From the NCBI GenBank assembly GCA_026826555.1, contig JAKSZT010053769.1, positions 488,439 to 552,438 of the forward strand: 64,000 nt of DNA, written 5' to 3'. The translations under genes were made by a program, and so were the position numbers. Shown here piece after piece: positions 23,031 through 34,379 of the stretch; the first letter of the stretch is position 1, and every line of letters begins with the position of its first letter. This stretch comes from Tolypeutes matacus (lineage: Eukaryota; Chordata; Mammalia; Cingulata; Chlamyphoridae). A model generated the notes under the pieces. The model was not told where the DNA came from. It made no database searches and worked only from the letters and a program-made list of their open reading frames with translations.

Positions 23031-24550
23031 TATGCCAGAGATGGGGAAAACAATGAATTGAAGATCAATAATGACTACAACAGTATCTAAGGATTAAATT
23101 GAAAGGGACACAGTAATCGCTATTCATGAAAAAATAGTATGGAAACCTTAAACTCTTTTCTCATTCTTCAACAAAAGCTGAGCTGCATCTACATTGTCCA
23201 AGATATTGCCTTCAAATACACTAAATTGTAGAGCAGTGCATCACTTTTACTATGAAAACTGAAAAGGCACAATGTCTTGGACGGTTTATACATAGAGCAG
23301 TTCACAAATACTTCTGGAATTTAAATGGTCTTAAATTATGAAACTGTGCAGTGATACTTTCATCAGGAATGTCATTCACTGTTACAGCTTGTGGCATCAA
23401 GGTCACATGTCTCCATGCTCTGTTATTGAAAGGGGGCAGAATATGATTTTCCATAGCTCCATGTCAATGTTGAAAGACCCCTAGAGGATGGATGTGAGAG
23501 GGAGAAAGTCAAGAATTTGAGGGTTCCAAGAAGAACTAAATATGTTAACCTTTTCTAAACATTACATTGAAAATTAATAGGACTCTTGCCAGTGAAAACC
23601 CAAGTGTTTCCAGAGATTACCTTGAGATCATATGATAAACTATAACTATTTAACACATGATAGTTTCTTAGATGAATTGGGTTTATATGCTTGTGTATTT
23701 GTTTACTTGTGTTGAAATGAATAAATGTTATTTTCTCCCTAGGATTTATCTCCTTTTCTTTTAACTCTCTCTACCTGGTATTCCAGTCAGGCTTCTTCTC
23801 TATGTAAAGTCAATGCAGAAGATGCATTAGACTTTGAGTGCATAAAATATTAAAGGATGATCTGTTTAGTTCTTAAATGTGGACTTTGATTTACCTTTGT
23901 GTAACATTGTGTTAAATCAGTTTATGTTGAAAAAATAGGAAGAGATCTTCAGAGTTGGTAGGATTTGGAAGAAGGCAAATTTGTGGAGGATGAAGAAGGA
24001 AAGATTTAAGATGGGTGTGATGAGTCAGCAATGGAGTTTTGCTACTATAAACCATTTTTCTCGCCCTTTGCTTCTCCATTCTCCTTTACCTACAATATGA
24101 CTATTTAGTACCTCTACAAAGCACTGTAGATTGAATAAGAATTAAAAGGACTCTAGAATGTGAGAGGGTTCCAAGAACTCCTGAGATAAGGAGATCATGG
24201 AGGTTCTATATTCCGATATTATTGAAGGAATGGGTGATATCTACAAGTAGCAGATGAGGGTTGGTATTTCTGCTTACATGGTATGTATAAATCGGTGGTT
24301 AAATTCATTTTTTTTTTTTGTAATTTATCTGATTTGTCTTTAGTTTCTTTTCTAAGTTCCAGTGATGGTTATATCCATTTATTCTTTTACTATAGTAAAT
24401 GGATTACTACTGTATGTGTGTATGGCCTATGCATGTGTAAATTTATACTGTACTTCTAAACAGGTAGCTTTATGTACTATTAGGTAATTAATTTATGAAT
24501 ATTACAAATGAGGATTATAAGAACAAAGATTTAATTTCTTAACAATGAAA
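23031..24550. other. unique DNA, nothing recognised
   Basis: No repeat family or exon that I recognise. A T run lies at 24309-24320. Confidence 0.5.
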
Positions 24551-24554
24551 ACAG

Positions 24555-24735
24555 GATGGCATAGCAGAAAAAATACTAGAATTAGAGTCAAAAGATTTGG
24601 GTTCTAGTCTTGCCACTAACATTTATGTATGTATGACTCTAAGCAAGCCAATACAATTTCCTCATCTCTAATCAGATGATAAAAATATCAGGGCTTTCTA
24701 GGTCATGAGGTTGTTTAAGTAACAAATGAACATAC
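24555..24735 (+). mobile_element. MIR SINE
   Basis: The whole MIR order is visible: 'ggatggcatagcagaaaaaa', 'agagtcaaaagatttgggtt', 'ctagtcttgccactaacatt', 'actctaagcaagccaataca', 'tttcctcatctctaatcaga', and 'ggtcatgaggttgtttaagt'. It is about 180 bp in sense orientation. Confidence 0.9.
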
Positions 24736-24918
24736 TCAAACTTCTTTACTAAGTATTATGGTAGCATGAAAGATTATTACACTTCTTAAAAAATTGTTTA
24801 AGGACATACTTGAATAAAAAGTATGTAAATCACATTTGCAAACAATATGTTCTGGCATTACAGCAAGTCATTGTTCAACAGAGTGCCCAAGACTTATTGG
24901 CCTAAAAAGCAACTTATC

Positions 24919-24947
24919 AAGAGCAATTATTTATTTATTTATTTATT
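24919..24947. repeat. (TTTA)n microsatellite
   Basis: A short perfect run of the tetranucleotide follows 'gagcaatta'. It could be the decayed A-rich tail (on the minus strand) of whatever lies to its right. Confidence 0.85.
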
Positions 24948-25070
24948 AATAATTCTGGGTGTCATTTTCATAAAGTCATCTGGAGCAATTTTGCAGACCT
25001 GAGAACAAGCAGTTGAGTGGCATCCAGTGTATAATTTGTAGCTTCGAATGGCTTCACAGGCCGCATCCAT
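24939..25070 (-). pseudogene. 43-codon frame of protein-like character; possible gene or retrogene fragment
   Basis: On the minus strand a frame opens at ATG 25068-25070 after an in-frame TGA at 25083-25085 and closes at TAA 24939-24941 in the TTTA repeat. It reads MDAACEAIRSYKLYTG, then CHSTACSQVCKIAPDDF, and ends MKMTPRIINK. Four cysteines (residues 5, 17, 22, 26) and the balanced residue use look less AT-driven than neighbouring frames. I do not recognise the family. The A-rich end on its 3' side would suit a processed copy, and no splice donor follows. Chance is a real alternative. Confidence 0.2.
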
Positions 25071-25089
25071 GGATCCAAAGTTTCACAAA

Positions 25090-26630
25090 ATCTGCACACA
25101 TTTTTTCCACACTTTATAAAAATATCTCTTGAAAGTTCTATTTAAATAATGAGAACTATGTTCCTTTTGAATAGCCCTACCTCATCTTTCCAATCTGCTT
25201 TTCTGGAGAAATTCCAATGGTGGTCGTGCTATGCAAGGACAACAGAGAGGTCAGCCTGGCCCTCTGGCTACTCTGTTTATTGCAGAGAGAGCTATTTTCA
25301 TGATCTACTTTTAGACTTTCATAAAATTCCACAGATGACAAGATAAATGGAGGAGGTAACCAATATTTTCTATAGAGAACTGAGGAAATTTATGAATATT
25401 GGTATTTTTCAAAAAATAATTTGTTTCCATTTCCATCATTTTGTATGTGTTTTTGCATTTTTATCCCTGCAGATAGTGTACAGTTGAGCAGAGGCACACT
25501 GCATTGCATGTGGGTATAGTTTTCCAGGCCTGCTTTCTCTGCACAAGTAAACAAATGAGAAATAGATGAAATAGCTTATTTCTTTACATCTCCATCGGGA
25601 TCCTTTAATACATTTAATATCATGGGGGTAATTAAGTGCCACTTAATGTCAACTGATTTTATTTTAATGTAGTTCTTTGTTTTTCATAATTTGGCATCAA
25701 CTTTATAGACATTTTCTTTGTGCTTTGTGAACTTTAAACTCATACTTAAAACTAACAATAACAATATATTATTAAAATATAGAAATATTGATGCTATTAG
25801 CTAAGCTTTGGTATCCACTAGGAGGAGCTGAGTGCTTTATTGAGAATCTGTAAGATTTATATCTTAAAACCTCTAATGAAATATAATAAGTATGTCAGGA
25901 TTAATACTGTAAAGTTAAAATTAGGTTGAGATAAACTAAATGACATGATTATATAATAACTTGAAAGCTAAACATATAGAATAACTACTACTGTATACTT
26001 CCAGCTAATTAAATTACTAAGTGGTTTGAAATAACTAAAATAAAACTGTATATGCTTGATTTCATACATGAATGATTCATGAAAATTTGTTTTCTTTCCT
26101 TGAAAATTAAGCTGCTTTATAATCAGTGTGTTATAAAGTAGATCTGAAAGTAAGACATAGAGAAATTTAAAGCAGACTTTCGGAATGAAAACATATAGTA
26201 TATGCCATAGAAACCAAGCAGATATGGGGTTACAAAGACATGCCTGGAGAAATAATTTTATCTATGTTGGTGACAATAAATGGAAATAACTCACTTTGTG
26301 TTCTTATTTACTTCAGTTGCAAAAATTTTTATAGTATATGGCAGGAAGGGTCAAGAGTAATGACTGCCAATGAAAAATATTTAAAACACAAATATTTCAG
26401 TTACTAGCTGAAGATCAAGAGCAGCCTTGGAGATGATAAGGTTATCAGCCAATTTTAGAATTCCTCAGGCCTTTTCCTCAAATATTTGGTTGAAAATTCA
26501 CTTAGCACTGTTAGAATGATGTCCTTTTGATGATCCTGGATCCTGAAATCTTTTGGTAGCCACTGGAATGGTACAAAATGTACAATTGGCACAAGCTTTC
26601 CCTGAGTGCTCTAGTTTAAGTTGTTAAGCT
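25090..26630. other. unique DNA, nothing recognised
   Basis: Frames at 25149-25346 (plus, 65 codons) and 25436-25642 (minus, 68 codons) show no domain. I see no repeat family here. Confidence 0.5.
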
Positions 26631-26639
26631 GTAACTATG

Positions 26640-26845
26640 AGAGGTTGTGACAGTAAGACTGTAATTGTAAGGGCATACTCTGGAGTCAGAAGGCCTTAAG
26701 TTCAAATGCTTGTTCCTCTATATATTACTTGTATTCCTTTGGACAGTTTATAAACTTGTCCATACTGTATCATAAGGTTGTTGCAAGAATTAAGTTCTTA
26801 ACGTGATATTCAGTGTAAAGGAAATTCTCAACAAATATTGTCTTT
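26640..26845 (+). mobile_element. MIR SINE
   Basis: The MIR order is seen in 'gggcatactctggagtcaga', 'aggccttaagttcaaatgct', 'tcctttggacagtttataaa', 'gtatcataaggttgttgcaa', 'gaattaagttctta' and 'ctcaacaaatatt'. It is in sense orientation and moderately diverged. Confidence 0.85.
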
Positions 26846-27068
26846 CCCTACTACTGTTTTAATTATGTGACATCAATCACCCTACAAATATTTATTCACA
26901 AATTAGCTCATTAATTTACAGTAAGGATATATTAAGGATCCACTCTATCAAGCATTGTATTAAGTATTATATTAGTTTCTTAAGCAGCCACTAAGCTAGT
27001 TACTTAAATTTGCTTAAAAACTTGTAAATACCCTATAGGTTCAAAATTCCATGGTTACTTAATTTGCA

Positions 27069-27560
27069 GGGTGGGCATCACCATCCCCAAATCCTCAAGA
27101 CTGAGGAATGAACAAACATAAGGGGATAAGCAACTATGGACTAAAGTAGACCTATTATTATTCTAGCAATGGAAGAATTTATATCATTGATATAAAGACA
27201 GTGGCCACCAGAAGTTCTGGGGGGAGGGAGAAGGAAGAATAGGTGCAACATGGGGGCATTTCTGAGACCTTGGAATTGTCTTGCATAACATTGTAATGAC
27301 GGATACAGGCCATTATAGATTTTGTCAAAAATCTATAAAATTATGAGGGGCAAATTGTAAACTGTAATGTAAACTATAGTCTATGGTTAGCACAATGCTT
27401 CATTATGTGTTCATCAATTGTAACAAATGTACCATACTAATGAAAGATGCTGTTAAAGTGGGAACGTGTGGGAGGGGAAGAGGGGGAGATTTATGGGAAT
27501 CCCCTGTATTTTTGACGTAACATGTAATCTAAAGCTTCTTTTTTAAAAATTTTAAAAAGG
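27069..27560 (+). mobile_element. xenarthran-type L1, 3' end
   Basis: This is the reverse complement of the series seen at 5117-5607 and 12710-13230: 'gggcatcaccatccccaaat', 'cctcaagactgaggaatgaa', 'aaagacagtggccaccagaa', 'ggccattatagattttgtca', 'cagggg' inverted, and an end 'ctaaagcttcttttttaaaa'. The A-rich side is on the right, so it is a plus-strand, 5'-truncated copy of about 480 bp. Confidence 0.9.
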
Positions 27561-27867
27561 GCAAAAGCTTCATGGCCTGGATCACAGCTATTAAATTCTA
27601 TGTTCATAAGCCCTGCCTTGAAGGAACAAAGTAACTGAGACTCTCTTAATGAAGCTATATTATGTTCCAGGGAGGTAGAGACAAACAGGGCTCTATTCTG
27701 GAATGATTGCTTGGGATCCAAAAATTTATACCTGAGACTTTGATCAGAAAAAAAAAAAAAAAGAAGAAATACACACATGTACACACACACACACATTTTA
27801 AAAATCCAAGTAGTCTATTTTATAATACCTCACTAAATGGTTAAACCCAAATGATTGCCAAATAATG
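27561..27867. other. unique DNA with an A run and CA microsatellite
   Basis: An A run (27747-27762) is followed by GAAG and an (AC)n tract (about 27768-27796). The 101-codon minus-strand frame (27491-27796) spans these simple repeats and the L1 3' end and is not a gene. Confidence 0.6.
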
Positions 27868-28119
27868 AACAAATTGGTGTTTCATTTATTAAATATTTCT
27901 ACAAATATTTAGTGATTGCCTACACTCTGTCAGACATCATTCTAATGACCCAGAAATAGATCAGTGAACAAAACAAATCCCCTGCTCTCATAAAGTTTAT
28001 ATTCAAACAAGAGATAGAGAGCTCATAAACAAGTAAACAAATGCATGAATATACTGATGAGTAAGTGATTTCAAAAAACATGTCAGGAAAGAGGATAGGG
28101 AATGGTGGGGGGTGGTTGG
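27868..28119 (+). mobile_element. ancient interspersed repeat, left part
   Basis: 'aaatatttagtgattgccta', 'cactctgtcagacatcattc', 'agtgaacaaaacaaatcccc', 'tgctctcataaagtttatat' and 'gatgagtaagtgatttcaaa' follow the order of a common old mammalian repeat whose copies begin 'tttattgagcacctactatg'. The right part resumes at 28667 after an inserted LTR. I do not assign a family name. Confidence 0.65.
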
Positions 28120-28666
28120 TGTATTAGTCAGCCAAAAGGGTGCTGATGCAAAACACCAGAAATCTGTTGGTTTTTATAAAGGGTATTTATTTGGGGTAGA
28201 AGCTTACAGTTACCAGGCCATAAAGCATAAGTTACTTCCCTCGCCCGACTCTGTAAGGGTTCTGTCTTCCTGGGTTCCTCTCTTCCCCAGGCTTGATTCT
28301 CTCCAGGTTCAGCTGCTTGGTCTCTCCACAAGGCCAGCTGTAGACTATCAGGCGAACAGCTCGTCTCCTTTCCTGGGGCCTTCTCTCCTTCCTCACAACC
28401 AAGCTTCTCTGTATGCTTACTTCTCGGGGCTCCAGCTCAATACTCCAACATCAGAACTCCAACTCAAAACTACAACTCTGTCCTTTGCCATGTCTTTTAT
28501 CTTTGAGTCCCCACCCACCAAGGGGCGGGGCTCAATGCCCTACTGAGGTGGCCCAGTCAACGCCCTAATCATAACTTAATCACGCACAGATGAACAGACC
28601 AGTTTACAAGCATAATCCAATATCTATTTTTGGAATTCATAACTATCAAACTGCCAAACTGCTACA
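28120..28666 (-). mobile_element. solo LTR of a MaLR-like family, complete, inverted
   Basis: The plus strand starts TGTATTAG and ends GCTACA, with a perfect 5-bp target-site duplication gttgg at 28115-28119 and 28667-28671. In the minus orientation it starts TGTAGC and ends AATACA, like the copy at 18554-19085, with which it shares both termini. AATAAA on the minus strand is at 28186-28191 and a TATA-like ATAAAAG near 28495-28501. The 144-codon plus-strand frame at 28112-28546 lies in this LTR and is not a gene. Confidence 0.93.
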
Positions 28667-28984
28667 GTTGGTAAGGTGGGTTTTTGTTTTATTTAGGAAG
28701 ACATCTGTGTTAAGATGAAATTTGGACAGATAACTGAAGGAAATGAAGAAGCCAGAGAGACATGAGGATATATAGGAAAATGACATTTCAGTAGAGCAAA
28801 GAGCCAGTGAAAATCTTAAGGAAGGAGTAGAGAGAGAATAGATGTGGATGAAGTCAGGGTCATTAGAGGATTTTCAGATTATATAGGGCCTTGTAGGTCA
28901 ATGGAAGGGCTGCGGCTTTTTTTCTCATTGAAATGGTAAGCCAGAGAAAGATTAAGCATTTTGTTACATTATGATCTGGCTTAC
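28667..28984 (+). mobile_element. ancient interspersed repeat, right part
   Basis: This continues the element at 27868-28119: 'gaagacatctgtgttaagat', 'agagcaaagagccagtgaaa', 'tatagggccttgtaggtcaa', 'tggaagggctgcggcttttt', 'acattatgatctggcttaca'. The split by an LTR with a clean 5-bp duplication shows that the two halves were once contiguous. Confidence 0.65.
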
Positions 28985-29217
28985 AATTTACCATTTAATT
29001 ATTTTCATTTTTATTGTCATTTGTTGTTTAGTAAGATATTATATACATGCAATAAATTCATAAATTTTAAGGGAATAGATTAGTGAAATTTGATAATTTT
29101 AGACAATGGTGTAACAACCACTGTAATTATCATATAGAACATTTCCTCAAAAAATAAAACAAAGTAGGCTACTCGTCTATATTCTTTCTTAAAATTCATG
29201 AGCTAGTAATCATAGCC

Positions 29218-29415
29218 AGAAAATATAAAGAACTTTCAAAATTGAACAATAAGATAAAAATCATCCTTATAAAAATATATATATATATATATTTGAACAG
29301 ACACTTCACCAAAAAACATATATGGAAGAGAATAAGCACATAATTAGAAGCTCAACGTCTCTAGTCATTAGGGAAATGCAAATTAAAACCATAAGCTAAT
29401 ATACCTACACTCCTA
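29218..29415 (+). mobile_element. inverted ORF2 segment within the L1M
   Basis: Here L1 ORF2 reads in sense: 'atttgaacagacacttcacc', 'aaaaaacatatatggaagag', 'aagctcaacgtctctagtca', 'ttagggaaatgcaaattaaa'. Sequence on both sides is antisense L1. This is the structure left by twin priming or by a later small inversion. A TA microsatellite is at 29274-29291. Confidence 0.75.
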
Positions 29416-29750
29416 TTAGTAGTTCTTTCTTTTTTATTGATGAATAATATCCCCTTTTATTTACCTAATTATCAACTAATCAACATTTTGAATTGTTTCC
29501 AGTTTTTGGTTAATATGAAAAATACTTTTAAGAAAATTAATGTATAACTATTTTTGTTTTCATTTCTTTGGGGGTAGGTACTTACAGGAAAATTACTGGG
29601 CCATGTGGTAAATTTATATTTAAATTTTAAGAAACTTCTGAACTGTTTTCCAAAGTGGCTTCAACATTTTACTATCCCATCAACAGTATGTGAGGGTTTT
29701 AGTTTCCCACATCCTTGGTCTTTTTTTGGTTGCTGTTTTTAATTATAGGC

Positions 29751-30408
29751 TTTATTAGTTTTCTAGTGTGGTATAACAAATTACCACATACTTAGTAGCT
29801 TAAACCATTACCCATTTATGAGCCCCTAGTTCTCTAGGTAAGAAGTCCAGGCAAGCTTGTGTGTATTCTCTTCTAAGGGTCTTGTTCAAGGTCTCCCAAG
29901 GTCGAAGTCATGGTGTTGGCCTCACTGAGCTCTTATCTGGAGGTGCTGGGAAAGAATTCACTTCAAAGCTCATTCGGTCATTAGCAGAATCCAGTTCTTT
30001 TGGCTCTGGGTCTGAGGTCCCATTTTATTGCTTGCTCTCAGTGATGGGACACTGTAATCTTAGATGCCCTTGCATTTGAATCTGAAGAGGGGATACACTG
30101 TTGCTGGCTTGAAGCCTGAATGGGGTCACATGAGAAGTCTTCAGCCAGCAACAGTGTATTCGGCCTTCATTTTCAAATCTTGCTGACTCCCTCTATTTTA
30201 ACTAGCAAAAGTTATTTTTTGACTAACAAAGTCATTTTTAATGGGTCATGTGATTAGATTAGGCCTAGGTGGATAGTGCCCTTTTTTACAATATAATTTA
30301 ACATAATCACTGGAGTGATTTCTCATCATATTCATAGGTTCCACACACTTCAAAGGAGATTATACAAAGATATCAGTGGGGATCATTCTTAGAATTCTGT
30401 CTACCACA
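29751..30408 (-). mobile_element. MLT1-like MaLR LTR
   Basis: The left edge 'tttattagttttctagtgtg' and 'gtataacaaattaccacata' and the right edge 'ttctgtctaccaca' match the inverted ends of MLT1-type LTRs. Flanking 5-mers taggc and tagac suggest a decayed target-site duplication. The orientation follows the usual TG...CA reading from the other strand. It carries a 17-bp inverted repeat. Confidence 0.8.
30093..30159. repeat. 17-bp inverted repeat inside the LTR
   Basis: The arm 'atacactgttgctggct' (30093-30109) is exactly reverse-complemented at 30143-30159. A further GAAG/CTTC pairing continues into the loop after one unpaired base. The loop is about 33 nt. Confidence 0.9.
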
Positions 30409-30962
30409 TAGACAATTTAGTGGATAAGAGCAAAGTGGTATTTCATTGTAGTTTTAATTTTCATTTCCCCAGTGATTAATGGTGTTAAACAAGTTTTCAT
30501 GAACTTATTAGCCATTTGTATATCTTTGGTGAAATATCCACTCAAATATTTTGCTTATTTTTAAAACTGGGTCATTTGTCCCTAATAATTGACTTTAAAG
30601 TGTTTTTCCAATATTTTCTGGATTCAAGCCTTTTATTAGGTATATGATGTATAAATATTTTCCCAGTCTGTGACTTGTATTTTCATTTACTTAATGAAGT
30701 ATTTTGAAACCTAACAATATTTAGTTTTGATGAAGTCCAACTTATCTCTTTTAAAAATTTTATGGATAATGCTTTTGATATTATTTCTAAGAACCTTTAC
30801 TTAATCCAAAGTCACACAGATTTTCAGCTATATTTTCTTTAAAAATTACATGTACTATCTCTTACATTTAGGTCTATGATCAGTTTTTAGTTAAGTTTTA
30901 TTTATGGTAAGAAGCAAAGATCTCAATTCATCTTTTTGCTTGTGGATATTCAATTGTCCACA

Positions 30963-31034
30963 ATTAAAAAGAATATCCTTTCTTTATTGAATTACCGTTT
31001 ATTAAAAAGACTATCCTTTCTTTATTGAATTACC
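30963..31034. repeat. 38-bp tandem duplication in L1M
   Basis: The unit starting 'attaaaaagaatatcctttc' (30963-31000) is repeated at 31001-31034 with one visible difference (a to c at the eleventh base). It is a local duplication within ORF2-derived sequence. Confidence 0.9.
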
Positions 31035-33690
31035 TTGATACCTTTGTTGAAAATCAATGGTTCTTAAATATAAATATTTATTTATTATGAACTCTCAATT
31101 CTGTTCCATTGATCTATAATTCTGTCCTTATGCCACAATCTGGTGCCACAATGTCTAGAAAACAGTAGGTTTGTAGTATGTTTTGAAATTGGGAAATGCA
31201 AGAGTTTTAACTTTGCTCTTGTTTGCCAATATTTTTGTCTATTCCATCTTCTTTGTATTTGTTTATAAATTTTAGATCAGCTTAGCAATTTCTGCAAAGA
31301 AATCTACAGGAGTTTTGATAAAGATGGTGTTGACTATACAGATCAACTTTGAGAAATTGCCATTTTTAAATACTGAATCTTTTAATTCATGAAAATGTGA
31401 TGAATTTCTTTTTATTAGGATCATTTTTATTTTTTTTCAACAAAATTTTGAAGTATTCAGTGTACAAGAATTCCTATGTATTTAATATTTTTAGGCCATG
31501 TAAATGGAGCTCTTCATAATTTCATTTTTGGATTGTTCCATTGCTAGCATATAGAAATATAATTGATTTTTTATATTGGTCTTGTAGTTTTTGACCTTCT
31601 TGCACTCATTTATTAGTCCTATTGGATTTAAAAAAAAAATTCCTTAGCATATTCACCGTACCTGATTATATTGTTTAAAAATAAATACACTTTTATTTTT
31701 TTCCATTCCAAATGGGAAGTGTTTTTTTTCCTCCTGCCTTATTGCAGTGGTTAGAACTCCCAATTATTTGTTACACAGAAGTGGCTAGAGCAGATATTGT
31801 TGCCTTATCCCTGATCTTAATTGTGAGAGCATTCAGTATTTCAGTATTAAGTATGATGTTAGAGACAGGTTTTTCATAGACATCATTTATCACATTGAGG
31901 AAGTACATTCTATTCCTAGTTTGTTGAGAGTTTTTGTAATGAATGGATATTTGCTTTAGTCAAATGTTTTTTCTGTGTTAACTGGGGTAATCCTGTGGAA
32001 TTTGCCCTTTATTTTAGTAATATTGTATAAAATATTAATTGATTTTGAATGTTAAACCAATATTCCATTCCTGAGGTAAACTCCACTTGGTCATAATGTA
32101 TAATATTTGTATATGTTGCTGAATTTAGATTGCTAATATTTTCTTGAAGATTTTTGTTTTTGTATTCATGAGGAGTATTGGTATGTAGTTTTCTTTTATT
32201 ATAATGTCATGATATGATTTTAGCACTGGGGTCAAGCTATTCTCATAAAATGAGTTGAGAAGTGTTTTAGCCTCTGAATTTTGGAAGAGTTTGTGAAGGC
32301 TTTGCATTATTTCTTTTTAAAAATATTTAAGAGAATTCATATGTTAAACCATATGCACCTGATTTTTTTTTCTTTTTCAGTAGCCTTTTAAGTACCAATT
32401 AAATTTATTTACTTGTTACAGGTATATTCAGATTTTCTATTTCTTCTTTTGTCAGTTTTGGTAATTTCTTTTGACAACTTTGTCCATTTCATTAAAGTTG
32501 TCTAATTTTTCAGCGTAAACCTGATTATAATATTCTCTTGTAATCCATTTAATTTCTATGGTATCCAAAGTGATGTGATCTCTTTCATTTCTGTTTTTGG
32601 TAATTTGTGTATCTCCCTTTTTTGTTGTTGTTCATTCTAGAGAAAGATTTGTCAGTTTTGTTTATCTTTCAAGTAATCAAGTTTGGTTGCACTGATTTTA
32701 CTCTGTTGCTTTACTCTTTTCACTATTTCACTGATTTCTGTTCTAATTTTTATTCTTTCTTTCTGTATGTTTGTGTTAGGTTCAATTTTCAATTTCTTTA
32801 CTAATTTCTAAAGGTATAATTTATTTGTTTGATATCTTCTTTTCCAGTATAGATATTTAAAGCTAAAAATTTCCCTCTAAATACCGTTTTAACTATATTA
32901 CATAAATGTAAATATATTGTGTTTCCCTTTTCAGTCATTTCAAACTATTTTTTAAATTCCCTTGTGAATTTCTTCTTTGACCTTTGGGTTAGTTACTAGT
33001 GTGCAGTTTATTTTCCAAATATTTTTAATCTCCCTAATTGTCTTCTCATGTTGGTTTGTATTTTATTTTTTTTTGCATTGAGAAGTTTTTTAAAAAATTC
33101 CTTCTATTTAAAGATGTTTAGATTTGTATTATGGCACACCATATGGCTTATCATGGAGAAATTTTCCATGTGCTCTTGAAAAGGATATATATACTGTTAT
33201 TGTTGGATGGAACATTCTGTAGATTTCAGTTAAGTGCAATTCTTTTTCTTTGGGGGGCGGGGGGTCTTATTTGACTTTATTTTCCCTAATTTTGACAGGC
33301 AGTTTTGCTGACTAAGGAATTTTTGGTTGGCATCTTTATTTTTTTCGGATATTTGAATATGTCATACCACTGCTTTCTGACCCTCCTTATTTCTGATGAA
33401 ATTTTGACTGCTGATTTTATTTTGATTCTCTTATATATGCTGAATAGTTTTTCTCTCACTGTTTTTAATATTTACTTTTTGGCTTTGGCTTTCAACACAT
33501 TGACTATGATATGTATACATGCAAATTTCTTTGAATTTATCCTACTTGGACTTTGTTGAGCATAATTGATGTATAGATTAATGCTTTTCACCACATTTGA
33601 GACATTTTAGCCATAATTATTTCAAAAATTCTTTTTGACCCCTTCTTTCTTTCTTCTCCTTCTATGCAAAAATTTAGATAACTAGGAAAC

Positions 33691-34348
33691 TGTGTCTGGG
33701 CAATCAAAGAAGGTTTCATTTAGATGGTAACCATAATGTGTAGAAAGCAAAGCTAATATACTAGATTCCTGGAGATACTTATTAAATAAGAGAGGTGAGA
33801 CCTGCTCTTAGAAAAGGAATAATTTACTCAGAAAACAAGTATACATGAGGCAAATATTACAAATGAAATCTAATGGAAAGAATTCACTGCGTAAGAGTAG
33901 AAGAGAAATTTAGAAGATATCTTCTTTTATGATGCAGAGTTTGAATAAGAATAGCAACAAAATATTTACATTTGAAAGTATCCACTAAACTTATGACATT
34001 TTGTAAAATTCAAACTTACAGTAATTTTTTCTATATTATATGACATAATGAGCCATCCATTCTCTCCTAATCCAAATGCTCACCTGTCTTATATGATTTC
34101 AGAGATTGGAAAATCTGCCCAAAGGGGGGTATTGACTGAAAACACAAGTCCATTGCTTTGCTTTAGCCACTGCTAAATATAATCTTAAACTTTAAGGTGA
34201 ATTTTATAAATTAGTATGCTCTATTTATAATCTTCCCAACATGCTTCAAAAAAGAACAAATGGAAATGATAGTTTTGTGACTATGATTATAAGAAGTTTG
34301 CCTTGTGGATTTGAACCAACATGAAGTTATAGAAATATTGATGAATAG

Positions 34349-34379
<31 letters not shown>

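Larger units (their letters stand above)
28985..33690 (-). mobile_element. old L1M LINE, long, rearranged and interrupted
   Basis: The left end (28985-29215) is an antisense L1M 3' UTR ('gcaataaattcataaatttt', 'gtgtaacaaccactgtaatt', 'atagaacatttcctcaaaa'). ORF2 runs antisense from about 29415 to 33200 ('gtcatttgtccctaataatt', 'ttctgttccattgatctata', 'tgaggtaaactccacttggt', 'ttctttttaaaaa', 'catgtgctcttgaaaaggat'). An ORF1 region follows at about 33290-33680 ('tttgaatttatcctacttgg', 'ttattctcttctccttc'-like text). A segment at 29218-29415 is in the opposite orientation. An MLT1-type LTR (29751-30408) is inserted. All reading frames are broken. Confidence 0.8.

Noticed and set aside
27491..27796. 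101-codon minus-strand open frame
   Set aside because: It spans an L1 3' end, an A run and a CA microsatellite.
28112..28546. 144-codon plus-strand open frame
   Set aside because: It is contained in a solo LTR bounded by a perfect 5-bp duplication.
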